A stretch of DNA of 64,000 nt from Lachnospiraceae bacterium (GCA_910574195.1 CAJTBF010000011.1:29659-93658); one strand, 5' to 3'; positions 25,629 to 35,115 are shown, counted from the first letter of the stretch. A program made the numbers and translations. Notes: generated by a model from the letters alone, not told the origin.

Positions 25629-25977
25629 TCTCCATATTTTTTCTATGATTCCTCCGCACTCCGGGAAACCAAAACTTTAAATATCGCCCCGCACCGTTAC
25701 TGTGAGCGGCCTCCCAGGCCGTGAATAGTAACCGAAACTCAATCTTTCTAGTAACTATTAAGCCTGGGGCTGAATAGTTACCCTTTTTATTCTAAATTTG
25801 GCTCTTTTTCTTTCCATCTGTCATTTTATCATCTATAATGATTTCTAGCAAGTCCTCTATGGACAGAATCTCGGAAGAATCATAACAGTTCGCTACTGTT
25901 CACACCCTATGGACGCGCATAGTAACAGCAATCAGGACAAAATGAAGAATCTAATAGAAAGAGAAGAGGAAATATCT
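25629..25977. repeat. argS/nfo divergent intergenic region with three palindromes
   Basis: No gene seen. Three dyads occur: 25696-25732 (GTTACT / AGTAAC with inner GGCC / GGCC), 25751-25781 (GTAACTATT / AATAGTTAC with inner AGCC / GGCT, then CCCTTTTTATT), and 25887-25932 (AACAGT TCGCT ACTGTT and a second arm AGTAACAGC). All share the word GTTACTATTC or ACTGTTC. The middle one resembles an intrinsic terminator read on the plus strand, although no upstream plus-strand gene exists. Confidence 0.65.
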
Positions 25978-26883
25978 ATGTTAAAAATTGGTTCCCATGT
26001 AGGAATGAGTGGAAAAGAAATGCTGCTTGGTTCCGCAAAAGAGGCCGTATCTTACGGTGCTGATACTTTTATGTTTTATACCGGCACTCCGCAGAATACC
26101 CGGCGCAAAGACATTAGTGAGCTGATGATTGAGCCGGCCTGGGAATACATGGACACGCACGGTATCCAGGAAATCTTTGTGCACGCTCCCTATATCATCA
26201 ATCTCGGGAATACTGTAAAACCAGAAACTTTTGAGCTTGCCGTCACATTTTTGGAAAAGGAAATCCAACGGACAATCGCCTGCAGGAGCCATCTTTTGAT
26301 CCTTCATCCCGGCGCTCATGTGGGGGCGGGAGCCCAGGCTGGAATCGCCCAGATCGTCAAAGGATTGAACGAGGTACTTACCAGAGATACCAACTGTTTG
26401 ATTGCACTGGAAACCATGGCGGGAAAAGGTTCCGAAATCGGCCGCTCTTTCGAGGAGCTTGCCCGAATCTATGACGGCGTTTCCTACAATGAGAAATTGC
26501 GTGTCTGTTTTGATACCTGCCATGTCAGCGACAGCGGTTACGATCTCATCCATCATTTTGACGAGGTAATAGACGATTTTGACCGGATTCTCGGAAAGGA
26601 GCAGATTGCCCTTTTCCACATCAACGACAGTAAAAATCCCTGCGGCGCTGCCAAAGATCGCCATGCCAATATCGGTTTTGGGGAAATTGGTTTTTCTGCG
26701 CTGAACCATATCGTGCATCACAGTGCGTTTATATCTGTTCCTAAAATTTTAGAGACACCTTACATTCCGGATCCGGAAAATAGTAAAAAGTCCTATGCTC
26801 CCTACAAGTGGGAAATCGAAATGCTGCGAAGCCAGTCATTCGATCCTCTGTTTCCCCGGTATGTTGTAGAGAAGAAATCGTAA
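25978..26883 (+). CDS. nfo: Endonuclease IV (deoxyribonuclease IV)
   Basis: 301 aa from the ATG at 25978 (GAGAAGAGGAA upstream). TIM-barrel AP endonuclease with three zinc ions, cutting 5' of abasic sites in base excision repair. Metal-ligand blocks are visible: [57 protein letters not shown]...[12 protein letters not shown] and ILETPYIPD. It stands alone, divergent from argS. Confidence 0.95.
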   Translation: MLKIGSHVGMSGKEMLLGSAKEAVSYGADTFMFYTGTPQNTRRKDISELMIEPAWEYMDTHGIQEIFVHAPYIINLGNTVKPETFELAVTFLEKEIQRTIACRSHLLILHPGAHVGAGAQAGIAQIVKGLNEVLTRDTNCLIALETMAGKGSEIGRSFEELARIYDGVSYNEKLRVCFDTCHVSDSGYDLIHHFDEVIDDFDRILGKEQIALFHINDSKNPCGAAKDRHANIGFGEIGFSALNHIVHHSAFISVPKILETPYIPDPENSKKSYAPYKWEIEMLRSQSFDPLFPRYVVEKKS

Positions 26884-26905
26884 CACAACGATTTCTTCTT
26901 TCATT
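26871..26905 (+). terminator. Intrinsic terminator of nfo
   Basis: Perfect 11 bp stem GAAGAAATCGT / ACGATTTCTTC with a 6 nt loop and a TTTCATTT tail; the left arm overlaps the nfo stop codon. Confidence 0.85.
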
Positions 26906-26923
26906 TATATACCATTTTTCTAC

Positions 26924-26972
26924 TTGACAATTTTTTCTTTCACCTATATGATTGTATTATATAGATAATACA
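26924..26972 (+). promoter_or_regulatory. Promoter and putative GntR/YtrA operator
   Basis: TTGACA (26924-26929), 17 bp spacer, TATGAT (26947-26952). Abutting the -10 is a perfect inverted repeat, TGTATTAT-ATAG-ATAATACA (26953-26972), overlapping the expected transcription start. The position fits autorepression by the GntR protein encoded next. Confidence 0.75.
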
Positions 26973-27085
26973 CTTATGATTGATTGCATTTCTCTCATTA
27001 TTTGCGGCATAATCTCACAGTATCCCTTTCTTCTTTTTGTTTTTTTCTTCAGAGAAGCGCCGCCTGAGAAATCGAGGTGAACTTC

Positions 27086-27454
27086 ATGCCCTGGAATTTA
27101 AACAACGATCGTCCCATTTACCTACAGATTATGGAACGCATCCAGAAAGATATTGTCTCCGGAGTCTATCCCCCCGGCAGCAGAATCCCTTCGGTACGCG
27201 AACTTGCACTGGAGGCCGCAGTAAATCCAAATACAATGCAAAAGGCCCTGTCCGAACTGGAACGCTGCGGACTGGTATATTCTCTGCGTACCAGCGGCCG
27301 CTTTATCACGGAAGACGAATCGCTGCTGAAACAAACCAGAATGCAGCTTGCTTCCGGACACATCCGGGATTTTTTTCATCATATGGAACAACTTGGTTTT
27401 ACACACGAAGAAATACTGGAATTCATCAAAGAAACGGAAGGAGGGGGCAAGTGA
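27086..27454 (+). CDS. GntR family regulator, YtrA subfamily
   Basis: 122 aa from ATG 27086 (GAGGTG at 27074-27079); a GTG at 27077 is possible but overlaps that box. An N-terminal winged helix (PIYLQIMERIQKDIVSGVYP, then IPSVRELALEAAVNPNTMQKAL) is followed by a short ~50 residue helical dimerisation tail, the layout of YtrA regulators. In this family the regulator represses its own ABC transporter operon and responds to cell-wall antibiotics in some species. The ABC genes follow 1 bp later. Confidence 0.9.
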   Translation: MPWNLNNDRPIYLQIMERIQKDIVSGVYPPGSRIPSVRELALEAAVNPNTMQKALSELERCGLVYSLRTSGRFITEDESLLKQTRMQLASGHIRDFFHHMEQLGFTHEEILEFIKETEGGGK

Positions 27455-27455
27455 T

Positions 27456-28154
27456 ATGGAACCCATTTTGGAATGTCAGGGACTGACAAAAAAATATAAC
27501 AATTTCTATGCGCTGTCCAACTTGAGTCTTACCCTGGAAAAGGGGCAGATTGTTGGACTGCTGGGCCCAAATGGCAGCGGAAAAACGACCCTGATCAAGT
27601 TAATCAACGGACTTCTCACTCCCACCGACGGACGCGTCATGATCCAGAATTTTGCTCCGGGTCCGGAAACTAAAAAATGGATTTCCTATCTGCCGGAGCG
27701 CAGTTATCTTAATACACATATGAAAGTCTGCGAGATTTTCCGGTTTTTTTCTGATTTTTATGAGGATTTTGACCTGGAATGCGCCAATCATATGCTTCAG
27801 GATCTGAAGATTCAACCGGACGCACGTCTTCGTACACTTTCCAAGGGGACACAGGAAAAGGTGCAGCTTATTCTGGTCATGAGCCGCAACGCCCGCCTTT
27901 ATATTCTGGACGAACCAATCGGAGGCGTGGATCCGGCTGCGCGTGACTATATTCTGCATACTATCCTGACCAACTACAAGGAAGACGCCACCATTCTGCT
28001 GTCCACACATCTGATTACAGACATTGAAAATATTCTGGACCGGGTACTTTTCCTGAAAAACGGACAACTGCTCCTGGACTCGACCGCGGATGAAATTCGT
28101 ACAACACAGAACCGCTCCATCGACACTTTATTCCGGGAGGTATACAAATGTTAG
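27456..28154 (+). CDS. ABC transporter ATP-binding protein (YtrB-like)
   Basis: 232 aa from ATG 27456, right after the GntR stop, with GGAAGGAGG upstream. Walker A GPNGSGKTT, a degenerate signature LSKGTQEK, Walker B LYILDEPIGG with the catalytic Glu, and switch His in LLSTHLI. The cargo is unknown; YtrA-linked transporters are thought to protect against cell-envelope stress. Confidence 0.93.
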   Translation: MEPILECQGLTKKYNNFYALSNLSLTLEKGQIVGLLGPNGSGKTTLIKLINGLLTPTDGRVMIQNFAPGPETKKWISYLPERSYLNTHMKVCEIFRFFSDFYEDFDLECANHMLQDLKIQPDARLRTLSKGTQEKVQLILVMSRNARLYILDEPIGGVDPAARDYILHTILTNYKEDATILLSTHLITDIENILDRVLFLKNGQLLLDSTADEIRTTQNRSIDTLFREVYKC

Positions 28155-28945
28155 GAAAACTCATAAAATATGATTTGAAATACGGAATGAGGGTTTTTGT
28201 ACTCCTGCAGTGCGTACAGTTGATCGCCGCTGTCATCGGAAGGTACTTTTTCTTTGAGCGTCTGGATTTTCATGCCTCTCCCGAAAGACTGATTTCCTCT
28301 CTGTATCCGCTTTTTCTTTTTATTATGCTCATTTTCAGTATTGTTTCTTTTGGAACCATGCTTTTGATCGCGGCCCGCTTCTATACCAATCTGTTTACCG
28401 ACGAAGGCTATCTTACATGGACCATTCCGGTTTCTCCCATACAGCAGCTCTGGGGGAAGCTTTTGTCCGGCAGTATCTGGTATGCTCTGGGGATCCTGTT
28501 CACCGGCCTGTCTTTTGTGATCCTCCTGAGCGGAAAAAATACCTGCGCCGCCTATCTGGAAATTGCACCGGAGGTTACGGAAGCTCTGGGAATGTCTCTT
28601 GCAAGATTTTCCTGCATGATGTTCGTGGAATCTTTGCTTACCACTTTTAGTTCGGTGCTCATGATCTATTTTTGTATCGTAATCGGACAACTTCTCCCTT
28701 CCCACCGGCTTCTGGGAGCTGTGATCGCTTATTTTGCTCTTTATTTTTCCATTATGGCTGTAATCAATGGCTCTATGCTGGCTTCCGGCCTGTTTCCCGC
28801 AATCTCCTCCACGTATGTGGGAGACACGATTGCCGTCTATGTGTTCTGTGCAGTGAAAATTACACTTCTCGTCTATTTGATTACAGGTATTGCGGAATAT
28901 TTTCTAATACGATGGATACTGACAAAGAAACTGAATCTGAATTAA
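28148..28945 (+). CDS. ABC-2 type permease subunit
   Basis: 265 aa, about six membrane segments, overlapping the ATPase gene by 7 bp. The N-terminal MLGKLIKYDLKYGMR pattern and helix layout match permeases of YtrA-controlled ABC-2 transporters. There is no conserved substrate motif. Confidence 0.85.
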   Translation: MLGKLIKYDLKYGMRVFVLLQCVQLIAAVIGRYFFFERLDFHASPERLISSLYPLFLFIMLIFSIVSFGTMLLIAARFYTNLFTDEGYLTWTIPVSPIQQLWGKLLSGSIWYALGILFTGLSFVILLSGKNTCAAYLEIAPEVTEALGMSLARFSCMMFVESLLTTFSSVLMIYFCIVIGQLLPSHRLLGAVIAYFALYFSIMAVINGSMLASGLFPAISSTYVGDTIAVYVFCAVKITLLVYLITGIAEYFLIRWILTKKLNLN

Positions 28946-29025
28946 ATGACATGGTATACAGATGGGCATACGCAAAAACCGCGCCGCCGCTGGTAGTCTT
29001 TCCATATACAAAGGTATAAAAAATA

Positions 29026-29097
29026 CACGTCTGGGCGGGATCGAACCGCCGCACCTGCCTCCGGAGGGCAGTGCTCTATCCACTGAGCTACAGACGT
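29026..29097 (-). tRNA. tRNA-Arg(CCG)
   Basis: A 72 nt cloverleaf on the minus strand. The acceptor stem ACGTCTG / CAGACGT is perfect, the D arm is GCTC-AGTGGATA-GAGC, the anticodon arm is CTGCC-CTCCGGA-GGCAG (anticodon CCG), and the T arm is GGCGG-TTCGATC-CCGCC. The discriminator is G and CCA is not encoded. A T-rich run follows directly. Confidence 0.95.
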
Positions 29098-29288
29098 ATA
29101 TCCTGACAGGCATCGGAAAGTGAAAACTCCACTCTCCGAACGCATTAAATATCGTAACACAATTTCCCTCAAAAGTAAAGAACATTTTTTATTTCTGATT
29201 CAACCGGCAACTTTCCACTTTATTTTTCTCTATGATATTTCCCCTGTTTTTTGTATGCTAAATAAACCCTGCCGGGTTCTTTCTCCGA

Positions 29289-29711
29289 TTAACAACAAAA
29301 CACTTTCTTTAACGCTTTTCTTGATGCCGTCTGCATCGCTTCCACTATCGGCATATGTGCACTTACTACATCTACATACGAATTACCTTTTCCATCCTTC
29401 TTCGGTGCTTTGGCTGCGCTTAACGTTTCCACGATTTCCTGCTTCTGCATCGTAAGCACTAAGCCATCCGTGTACCGGTCTATCGTTTCTGTCTGTTCCC
29501 TGTTTTCTTTCCGGTACAATGCTTTTGACAGATTGTTGGCTCCCTTTTCCGAACACCGCATCCGGCGGTTCTTCATCCGCAGCGTAATTACAGTACAGTT
29601 CTGGCTTTCCTGTACTCCCTTTCCTTTGTATATAATCCCTTCCGTCTGCCAATTCCTTATCATAGGCTTCCAGCATGATAGTTGTAATCTCCCTACCCAA
29701 TTCACATACAT
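29289..29711 (-). pseudogene. Internally deleted ISLre2-type (UPF0236) transposase remnant
   Basis: Two frames contribute. One (start near 29700) encodes MGREITTIMLEAYDKELADG, the N-terminus typical of ISLre2/UPF0236 transposases. The other encodes CSEKGANNLSKALYRKENR, then TIDRYTDGLVLTMQ and a C-terminal tail ending KALKKVFCC, which match the end of such proteins. The ~350 residues between, including the catalytic core, are missing and the frame has shifted. It is inactive. Family assignment is from remembered sequence patterns. Confidence 0.7.
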
Positions 29712-29764
29712 AAGAAAATGTAAACTATTTTCATCAAAATCTGTATACTAAGGTGGTGTAATGA

Positions 29765-30292
29765 ATGAAAATTGTACAGGCTACAAATGACAATTTGACA
29801 GAGCTAATGTCTTTTTACAGTGTAATGTGTAATGTCCTTGGTGAAAAAAGTTTCCTTCCAAACGGGGATAAAGGTGGTTTTCCCTCGCAAGCAATGGTAG
29901 AGGAATCTATCAAAGGCAGATGTCAATTTATCGGCATAGAAGATAATAAAATCGTTGCAGCATATATTCTAAACCATGATTGCGACAGTGCATATAATAC
30001 AGTTCGCTGGCAAATCAACGCCGCAAAAAATGAAGTAGTCATTATGCACGCACTTCGTGTTCTGCCGGATTATGGCGGGCGTGGATATTCAAAGCAGCTT
30101 GTCGAACATGCAATCCAGACAGCAAGAAGCAGAGGTTGGAAGGCAATACGGTTAGACTGTCTGAAAGGGAATGATATACCTGTCAAAATGTATCAGTCAT
30201 ACGGTTTTAAATATGTGGATACTGTGGATATTACTTATGTTGATATAGGTATTCCCATGCCATTTCATCTTTATGAGCTTGTTTTGGGATAA
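29765..30292 (+). CDS. GNAT family N-acetyltransferase
   Basis: 175 aa with an AAGGTGG box 8 bp before the ATG. The acetyl-CoA binding motif A is visible as RVLPDYGGRGYSKQLVEHAI, followed by motif B MYQSYGFKYV. The acceptor is unknown. It sits between the ISLre2 remnant and DnaC-like/TnpW debris, on the opposite strand, so it is probably a horizontally acquired passenger gene. Confidence 0.88.
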   Translation: MKIVQATNDNLTELMSFYSVMCNVLGEKSFLPNGDKGGFPSQAMVEESIKGRCQFIGIEDNKIVAAYILNHDCDSAYNTVRWQINAAKNEVVIMHALRVLPDYGGRGYSKQLVEHAIQTARSRGWKAIRLDCLKGNDIPVKMYQSYGFKYVDTVDITYVDIGIPMPFHLYELVLG

Positions 30293-30325
30293 ACAGCTTA
30301 AGCGCTATCAGCAGTCATGCCCGGT

Positions 30326-30523
30326 TTATGCGGTAAAAGGCGGCTTGTGTCCGGCTGCGCTTTCGGCTTCCAGCACTTTCATCATCTTGTCGGCGGCGGT
30401 GGCGGTCGTGCCTTGCTTGAAGTAGCCGGAAACCACAAGGACGGTGTTCCCCCGGCGTACCTCGGTGACGCAATCCGGGCGGCGAGCGGTAGTGGCGGTG
30501 CTTCTGTTGTGGGTGTTGGTCAT
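30326..30523 (-). CDS. TnpW-like transposon-encoded small protein
   Basis: 65 aa. The sequence RPDCVTEVRRGNTVLVVSGY, then FKQGTTATAADKMMKVLEAE, resembles small TnpW-type proteins carried by clostridial conjugative transposons. Its start overlaps the stop of the upstream DnaC-like fragment by 4 bp, the original operon order. It is probably no longer functional in its context. No recombinase or relaxase is adjacent. Confidence 0.65.
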   Translation of the reverse strand: MTNTHNRSTATTARRPDCVTEVRRGNTVLVVSGYFKQGTTATAADKMMKVLEAESAAGHKPPFTA

Positions 30524-30846
30524 AAGCTCTCCTTTCTGTTCAGCAGCGTTTTAAGCTGTTCCATTTTTTCCCTCGCTTTGGCTTTTCTGAAATTCTCCCC
30601 GGTAATGCGGACAGGGGTACACATTTCCGTAAGGTGGTCATAAATGCGGGCGTGGGCGGTGTCCTCCGGGTTCTGCAATTCCTCCAGCGTCAAATTTGTT
30701 GTGACAATCAACGGCTTTCCGCTGCGGTATCTGCTGTCAATCACGTTGTAAACCTGTTCAAGCCCGTATTCTGTGCCACGCTCCATGCCGAAATCGTCAA
30801 GGATAAGCAGGGGGAAGCTGCAAAGGCGGGTTATGATACGCCTTAT
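30520..30846 (-). pseudogene. 5'-truncated DnaC/IstB-like ATPase of a conjugative element
   Basis: Only the C-terminal part remains, from RLCSFPLLILDDFGMERG (Walker B) through IVTTNLTLEELQ and the sensor region to the natural stop. The Walker A half is missing. The open frame continues upstream to about 30939, but that part is unrelated sequence and runs through the terminator of the MATE gene. Homologues help load helicases or act as ATPases in integrative elements. Confidence 0.7.
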
Positions 30847-30872
30847 GGATATCGAAAGTCCCGGAAGGACTA

Positions 30873-30914
30873 AAAAAGGAGGGATCCTGAAAACGTAATT
30901 CAGTGATCCCCCCG
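30873..30914 (-). terminator. Intrinsic terminator of the MATE gene
   Basis: On the minus strand, GGGGATCACTGAA pairs with TTCAGGATCCC (one bulge), followed by TCCTTTTTTAG. It marks the left edge of undamaged chromosome next to the mobile debris. Confidence 0.75.
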
Positions 30915-30931
30915 GATATAAAAAATCCCAT

Positions 30932-32383
30932 TTATACATTTTGTTCTGCAGTAACCGGTATCTTTTTCCTTCTTTGCCGTTTCTGTTTCTTCTCTTCCGA
31001 CTGCCCGTTTTCCTCCTGCGGATAACGCTCCAAAAATTTCTTCATATCGTGATTCATAATATAGAAGTACATTCCAAGCAGCAGAAGTCCTGCACTTACC
31101 CAGGCTGCCGGACTGGCCAGACAGACCCCTACATAACTTCTCTGACCTGCCGCAAGAAATGCGGTTACGCCTCTTCCCGCCAGTTCCATAATTCCCGCCG
31201 TCATAGGGAGTAATCCATAACCCATACCCTGAATCCCGTTTCTATATATATTCACAATCGCCAGAGGAATGAAAAAAAGGCCCGCACATTTCAGATAGGT
31301 ATCCACATCCCCCATAATCTTCGTTACGTCTCCCGACAAGAAGAGATAGGTCATATATTTTCCGCCTGTTACAACCCAAATTCCGACCACAACGGAATAC
31401 ACGGCAGAAATCAGCGTTGCCGTCCGAAATCCCTGCCGCAGCCGCACCACTTTTCCCGCGCCCATATTCTGCGCGCAGTAGGTCGACATGGTCGTTCCCA
31501 TGGCCACATATGCCTGCGTGACCACCTGCTCAATCTTGCTGGCCGCCGTAAACGCCGCCACAGCGCCGGAACCAAGCAGATTCAGGGCCGTCTGCACCAT
31601 CATAGTCCCAATGGCCGTAATGGAATACTGCAACGCCATTGGCAGTCCCACCTTCACCTGCATCTTCAACAGTTCTCCCCTGGGCCTCCAGTCTTCCTTT
31701 TCCATATGAAGAAGCGGTACTTTCTTTCTTATATAAATCAGGCACAGCACTCCGGATACTCCCTGCGCCGCAACCGTCGCATAAGCGGCGCCAACCGCGC
31801 CCATCCGGCATACAAGGATCAATACCAAATCCAATGCGATATTCAACAGAGCCGATAGAATCAGAAAATACAAAGGAACTTTGCTGTTCCCCAACGCCCG
31901 CAGAATACTGGCCAGCAGATTATACAGTACCTGCGCAAAGATGCCTGCACAAATCACCATGATATACGCATACGCATCTGCAAAAATATCGGAAGGCGTC
32001 TGCATAAAACGTAACAACGGCTTCATAAACACCATGCCTGTAACCGTCAGAATCACCGTCACAGCGGCTGACAGCACCACCGCGCCGCCCACAGTCTGGC
32101 GCATCGCTTTTTGATCTCCGGCCCCAAATTTCTGTGCCGTCAGGACGGTGAATCCTGCCGTCATTCCAAGAACAAATCCCATCATCAGAAACATAATGGT
32201 CCCGGTGCTTCCTACCGCCGCCAGTGCCTTCGTTCCCACGAACTTTCCTACAATGACCGTATCCGCCATATTATAAAACTGCTGAAATACATTTCCCAAA
32301 AATATGGGAAATGTAAAATTTAAAATCACTTTTGTTGGACTTCCTGTCGTCATATTCTGTTGTAATGCTTTCATCGTCCACAT
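30932..32383 (-). CDS. MATE family multidrug/Na+ antiporter
   Basis: About 483 aa, twelve membrane segments in two similar halves. The start at 32383 follows AGGAAAGGAA; 32374 is also possible (MKALQQNMTTGSP). The N-terminal FTFPIFLGNVFQQFYNMADT followed by GKFVGTKALAAVGSTG is typical of the DinF/NorM-like clostridial MATE group. It exports cationic drugs or metabolites using a Na+ or H+ gradient. The last ~30 residues are Lys/Arg/Glu-rich and cytoplasmic. Confidence 0.92.
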   Translation of the reverse strand: MWTMKALQQNMTTGSPTKVILNFTFPIFLGNVFQQFYNMADTVIVGKFVGTKALAAVGSTGTIMFLMMGFVLGMTAGFTVLTAQKFGAGDQKAMRQTVGGAVVLSAAVTVILTVTGMVFMKPLLRFMQTPSDIFADAYAYIMVICAGIFAQVLYNLLASILRALGNSKVPLYFLILSALLNIALDLVLILVCRMGAVGAAYATVAAQGVSGVLCLIYIRKKVPLLHMEKEDWRPRGELLKMQVKVGLPMALQYSITAIGTMMVQTALNLLGSGAVAAFTAASKIEQVVTQAYVAMGTTMSTYCAQNMGAGKVVRLRQGFRTATLISAVYSVVVGIWVVTGGKYMTYLFLSGDVTKIMGDVDTYLKCAGLFFIPLAIVNIYRNGIQGMGYGLLPMTAGIMELAGRGVTAFLAAGQRSYVGVCLASPAAWVSAGLLLLGMYFYIMNHDMKKFLERYPQEENGQSEEKKQKRQRRKKIPVTAEQNV

Positions 32384-32531
32384 TTCCTTTCCTATCATAC
32401 ATGTTCCATGTTTTTCTGCAATTTTAAAAAACATGTTCTCTATTATAAGAAAGAATATCGGTAGATGCAAGAGAGCAAAATCACGAATTTTTCTTCTCTC
32501 TTCCCTTACATTTCATCAGAATCACAATAAA

Positions 32532-32562
32532 TCCAGAAAATTCTGGTAGCTATTCAGCCCAG
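32532..32562. repeat. Dispersed palindromic repeat (CTATTCAGCCCAGG copy)
   Basis: CCAGAAAATTCTGG is followed by TAGCTATTCAGCCCAGG. The second part closely matches GTAACTATTCAGCCCCAGG on the minus strand near 25763-25782. Confidence 0.55.
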
Positions 32563-32624
32563 GACTTTGCACCTGCTGCAAAATCCGTAAGAACGCATAA
32601 CAGTTGGAATACTTATAAATTTTA

Positions 32625-33323
32625 TTAGATATTCTGTCCATAATATGCATTGGCGCCATGCTTCCGGTAATAGTGCTTATCCTGCAGCTCCTGCGGCGCC
32701 GGGAGATTCTCCGGGTTGAGCTGCTCGCAGCGAAACGCCATCTTCGCAACTTCCTCCAGCACTACCGCATTATGTACCGCTTCCCCGGCATCTTTCCCCC
32801 AGGTAAAAGGCCCATGATTCTTGCAAAGTACCGCCGGAACCGCCAGATAATCTTTCTCTTTGCGGTCAAATTCATCGGCGATCAGTACCCCCGTATTATA
32901 TTCATATCCTTCCTCGATCTCTTCTTTTGTCAGGTTCCGCACACAGGGAACCTCTCCGTAAATGTAGTCGGCATGCGTTGTTCCGTAACATGGAATATCA
33001 CGTCCTGCCTGCGCCCAACTGGTCGCCCAGGAAGAATGGGTATGTACGATTCCGCCAATCTCCGGAAAACGGTTATACAGCACCACATGTGTGGGCGTAT
33101 CGGAAGACGGATTATATCGTCCTTCTACTTTCTTTCCACTCAGATCTACCACTACCATATCTTCCGGTTTCAGCAGATTATATTCCACGCCGCTGGGCTT
33201 AATCACAAATAAACCGGATTCCCGGTCAATCCCGCTGACGTTGCCCCATGTAAACGTCACCAGTCCATATTCCGGAAGCCGCATATTCGCTTCATATACC
33301 TGTTGTTTCAATTGTTCTAACAT
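32625..33323 (-). CDS. araD: L-ribulose-5-phosphate 4-epimerase
   Basis: 232 aa, class II aldolase/epimerase family. Zinc ligands are in IVHTHSSWA and near [16 protein letters not shown] and KPSGVEY bind the phosphate. It converts L-ribulose-5-P to D-xylulose-5-P. It shares the strand with the FGGY kinase 194 bp upstream, and no araA is present in the window. Confidence 0.93.
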   Translation of the reverse strand: MLEQLKQQVYEANMRLPEYGLVTFTWGNVSGIDRESGLFVIKPSGVEYNLLKPEDMVVVDLSGKKVEGRYNPSSDTPTHVVLYNRFPEIGGIVHTHSSWATSWAQAGRDIPCYGTTHADYIYGEVPCVRNLTKEEIEEGYEYNTGVLIADEFDRKEKDYLAVPAVLCKNHGPFTWGKDAGEAVHNAVVLEEVAKMAFRCEQLNPENLPAPQELQDKHYYRKHGANAYYGQNI

Positions 33324-33516
33324 CTTTTCTTTCTCCTTTTTCTTCGTAATATTTTTCGCATGCTTTTTTTAAAACATGATCCTGTCACTGCCTTTTCTTT
33401 ATTACTTTACATCATTTTCCTTTACACTTTTCTAATATTCCCAATTATTTCCAGTATTGTCCTTCATACTTTCCCTGTATTCCCACAACATTCTGACAGA
33501 GAAATATCCGTTTTGT

Positions 33517-35115
33517 TTACAGGCTTTCCACTGCCGCACGCTCAATGGGAAGACCGTCCTGATACCGGTTCATGAACGCTTCAAATCCTTTCACATCCTC
33601 CGGCACCGGAGAGATCTTTTCTCCTTCTTCTCCCTGGAATACTTTCTGTGCCAGATACTCTGCCAGACTTTCTCCATCCTTCTGGTTCTTCATATAGGAG
33701 GCAAGCAGTGCCATCCCCCATGCGCCGCCTTCCCCTGCCGTCTCCATCACAAAAACAGGCGTATCAATGGCCGCCGCCATAATTCTCTGACCGACGCCTT
33801 TTGTTTTGAACAAACCGCCATGACCAAGCATTTTATCCAGGCAAACCTGTTCCTTCTTCAACAGAATATCCATCCCGGTTTTTAACGCGCCAAGAGATGT
33901 GTATAAATGTACCCGCATAAAATTTGCCAGATCAAATTTACTGTCCGGCTTTCTCACAAACAAGGGCCTTCCCTCCTCAAATCCGGTAATATGTTCCCCC
34001 GAGAAATAATTATATGCCAGAAGACCGCCGCAATCTGCATCCCCCTCCAACGCTTTTCTATATAAATTGCCGTACAGGGTATTGGGATCCACCGTAACTC
34101 CAAAGTTCTCCAGACATTCCCGGAAAAGACTCACCCACGCGTTCAGGTCGGAAGTACAGTTATTACAATGTACCATGGCCACCGGATCTCCTGTGGGCGT
34201 CGTAACCATGTCAATTTCCTCGTAAGGTTTTGACAAAGGTTTTTCCAACACTGCCATTGCAAATACACTGGTCCCCGCAGATACATTACCCGTGCGCACG
34301 GCAACACTGTTGGTCGCTGTCATCCCTGTCCCCGCATCTCCCTCCGGCGGGCAAAGCAAAATTCCACTCTGCAGATCTCCTTCCACATCCAAAAGTGCTG
34401 CTCCCTCCTTTGTTAGAGTTCCCGCCTGCTGCCCGGCCGTCAAAACCCGGGGTAAAATCTCTCGAATCTTCCACGGAAATTCCTTTTCTGCAATCAAATC
34501 CTCAAACTGATCCAGCATTTTTTGATCAAATTCTTTTATGGAAGAGTCTATGGGAAACATTCCCGCTGCTTCTCCGATTCCCATTACCTTTTCCCCGGTA
34601 AGCTGCCAGTGAATATAGCCTGCCAGTGTTGTAAGAAACCGGATATCTTTCACATGCTCCTCCTCATTTAAAATTGCCTGATACAAATGCGCAATACTGA
34701 AACGTTGTGGAACATGGAACTGAAACACTTCAGAAAGCCGTAAAGAAGCCTCTTCTGTCATGGTATTCCGCCATGTGCGAAAGGCTGTTAATTGCTGTCC
34801 TTCGGCATCAAAGGGCAGATACCCATGCATCATGCCGCTGAATCCGATACTTCCAACCGCAGTCAATGTCTCACCATATCGTTGTTTTACGTCTTCTTTT
34901 AATTTCCGGTAACAATCCTGAAGACCCATCCAGACATCCCCTAAAGAATAGGTCCAGATTTGTTCTTCATAACGATTCTCCCAATCATGTCCGCCGGAAG
35001 CAATCGGAAGATTTTCCGGATCCACCAGAACTGCCTTGATTCTGGTAGAGCCAAATTCAATTCCCAATGCTGTCTGCCCATTTTGAATCATTTCCGCTGT
35101 TTTTTCCCTGTTCAT
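33517..35115 (-). CDS. FGGY-family carbohydrate kinase (ribulokinase-like)
   Basis: 532 aa from ATG 35115 (AAAGGAG upstream; an in-frame start at 35142 is possible). The FGGY ATPase features are visible: [14 protein letters not shown] (phosphate 1), [13 protein letters not shown], and [20 protein letters not shown] in the second domain. Together with araD next door a pentulose such as L-ribulose is the likely substrate, but it is more distant from classic AraB, so L-xylulose or another ketose cannot be excluded. Confidence 0.85.
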   Translation of the reverse strand: MNREKTAEMIQNGQTALGIEFGSTRIKAVLVDPENLPIASGGHDWENRYEEQIWTYSLGDVWMGLQDCYRKLKEDVKQRYGETLTAVGSIGFSGMMHGYLPFDAEGQQLTAFRTWRNTMTEEASLRLSEVFQFHVPQRFSIAHLYQAILNEEEHVKDIRFLTTLAGYIHWQLTGEKVMGIGEAAGMFPIDSSIKEFDQKMLDQFEDLIAEKEFPWKIREILPRVLTAGQQAGTLTKEGAALLDVEGDLQSGILLCPPEGDAGTGMTATNSVAVRTGNVSAGTSVFAMAVLEKPLSKPYEEIDMVTTPTGDPVAMVHCNNCTSDLNAWVSLFRECLENFGVTVDPNTLYGNLYRKALEGDADCGGLLAYNYFSGEHITGFEEGRPLFVRKPDSKFDLANFMRVHLYTSLGALKTGMDILLKKEQVCLDKMLGHGGLFKTKGVGQRIMAAAIDTPVFVMETAGEGGAWGMALLASYMKNQKDGESLAEYLAQKVFQGEEGEKISPVPEDVKGFEAFMNRYQDGLPIERAAVESL

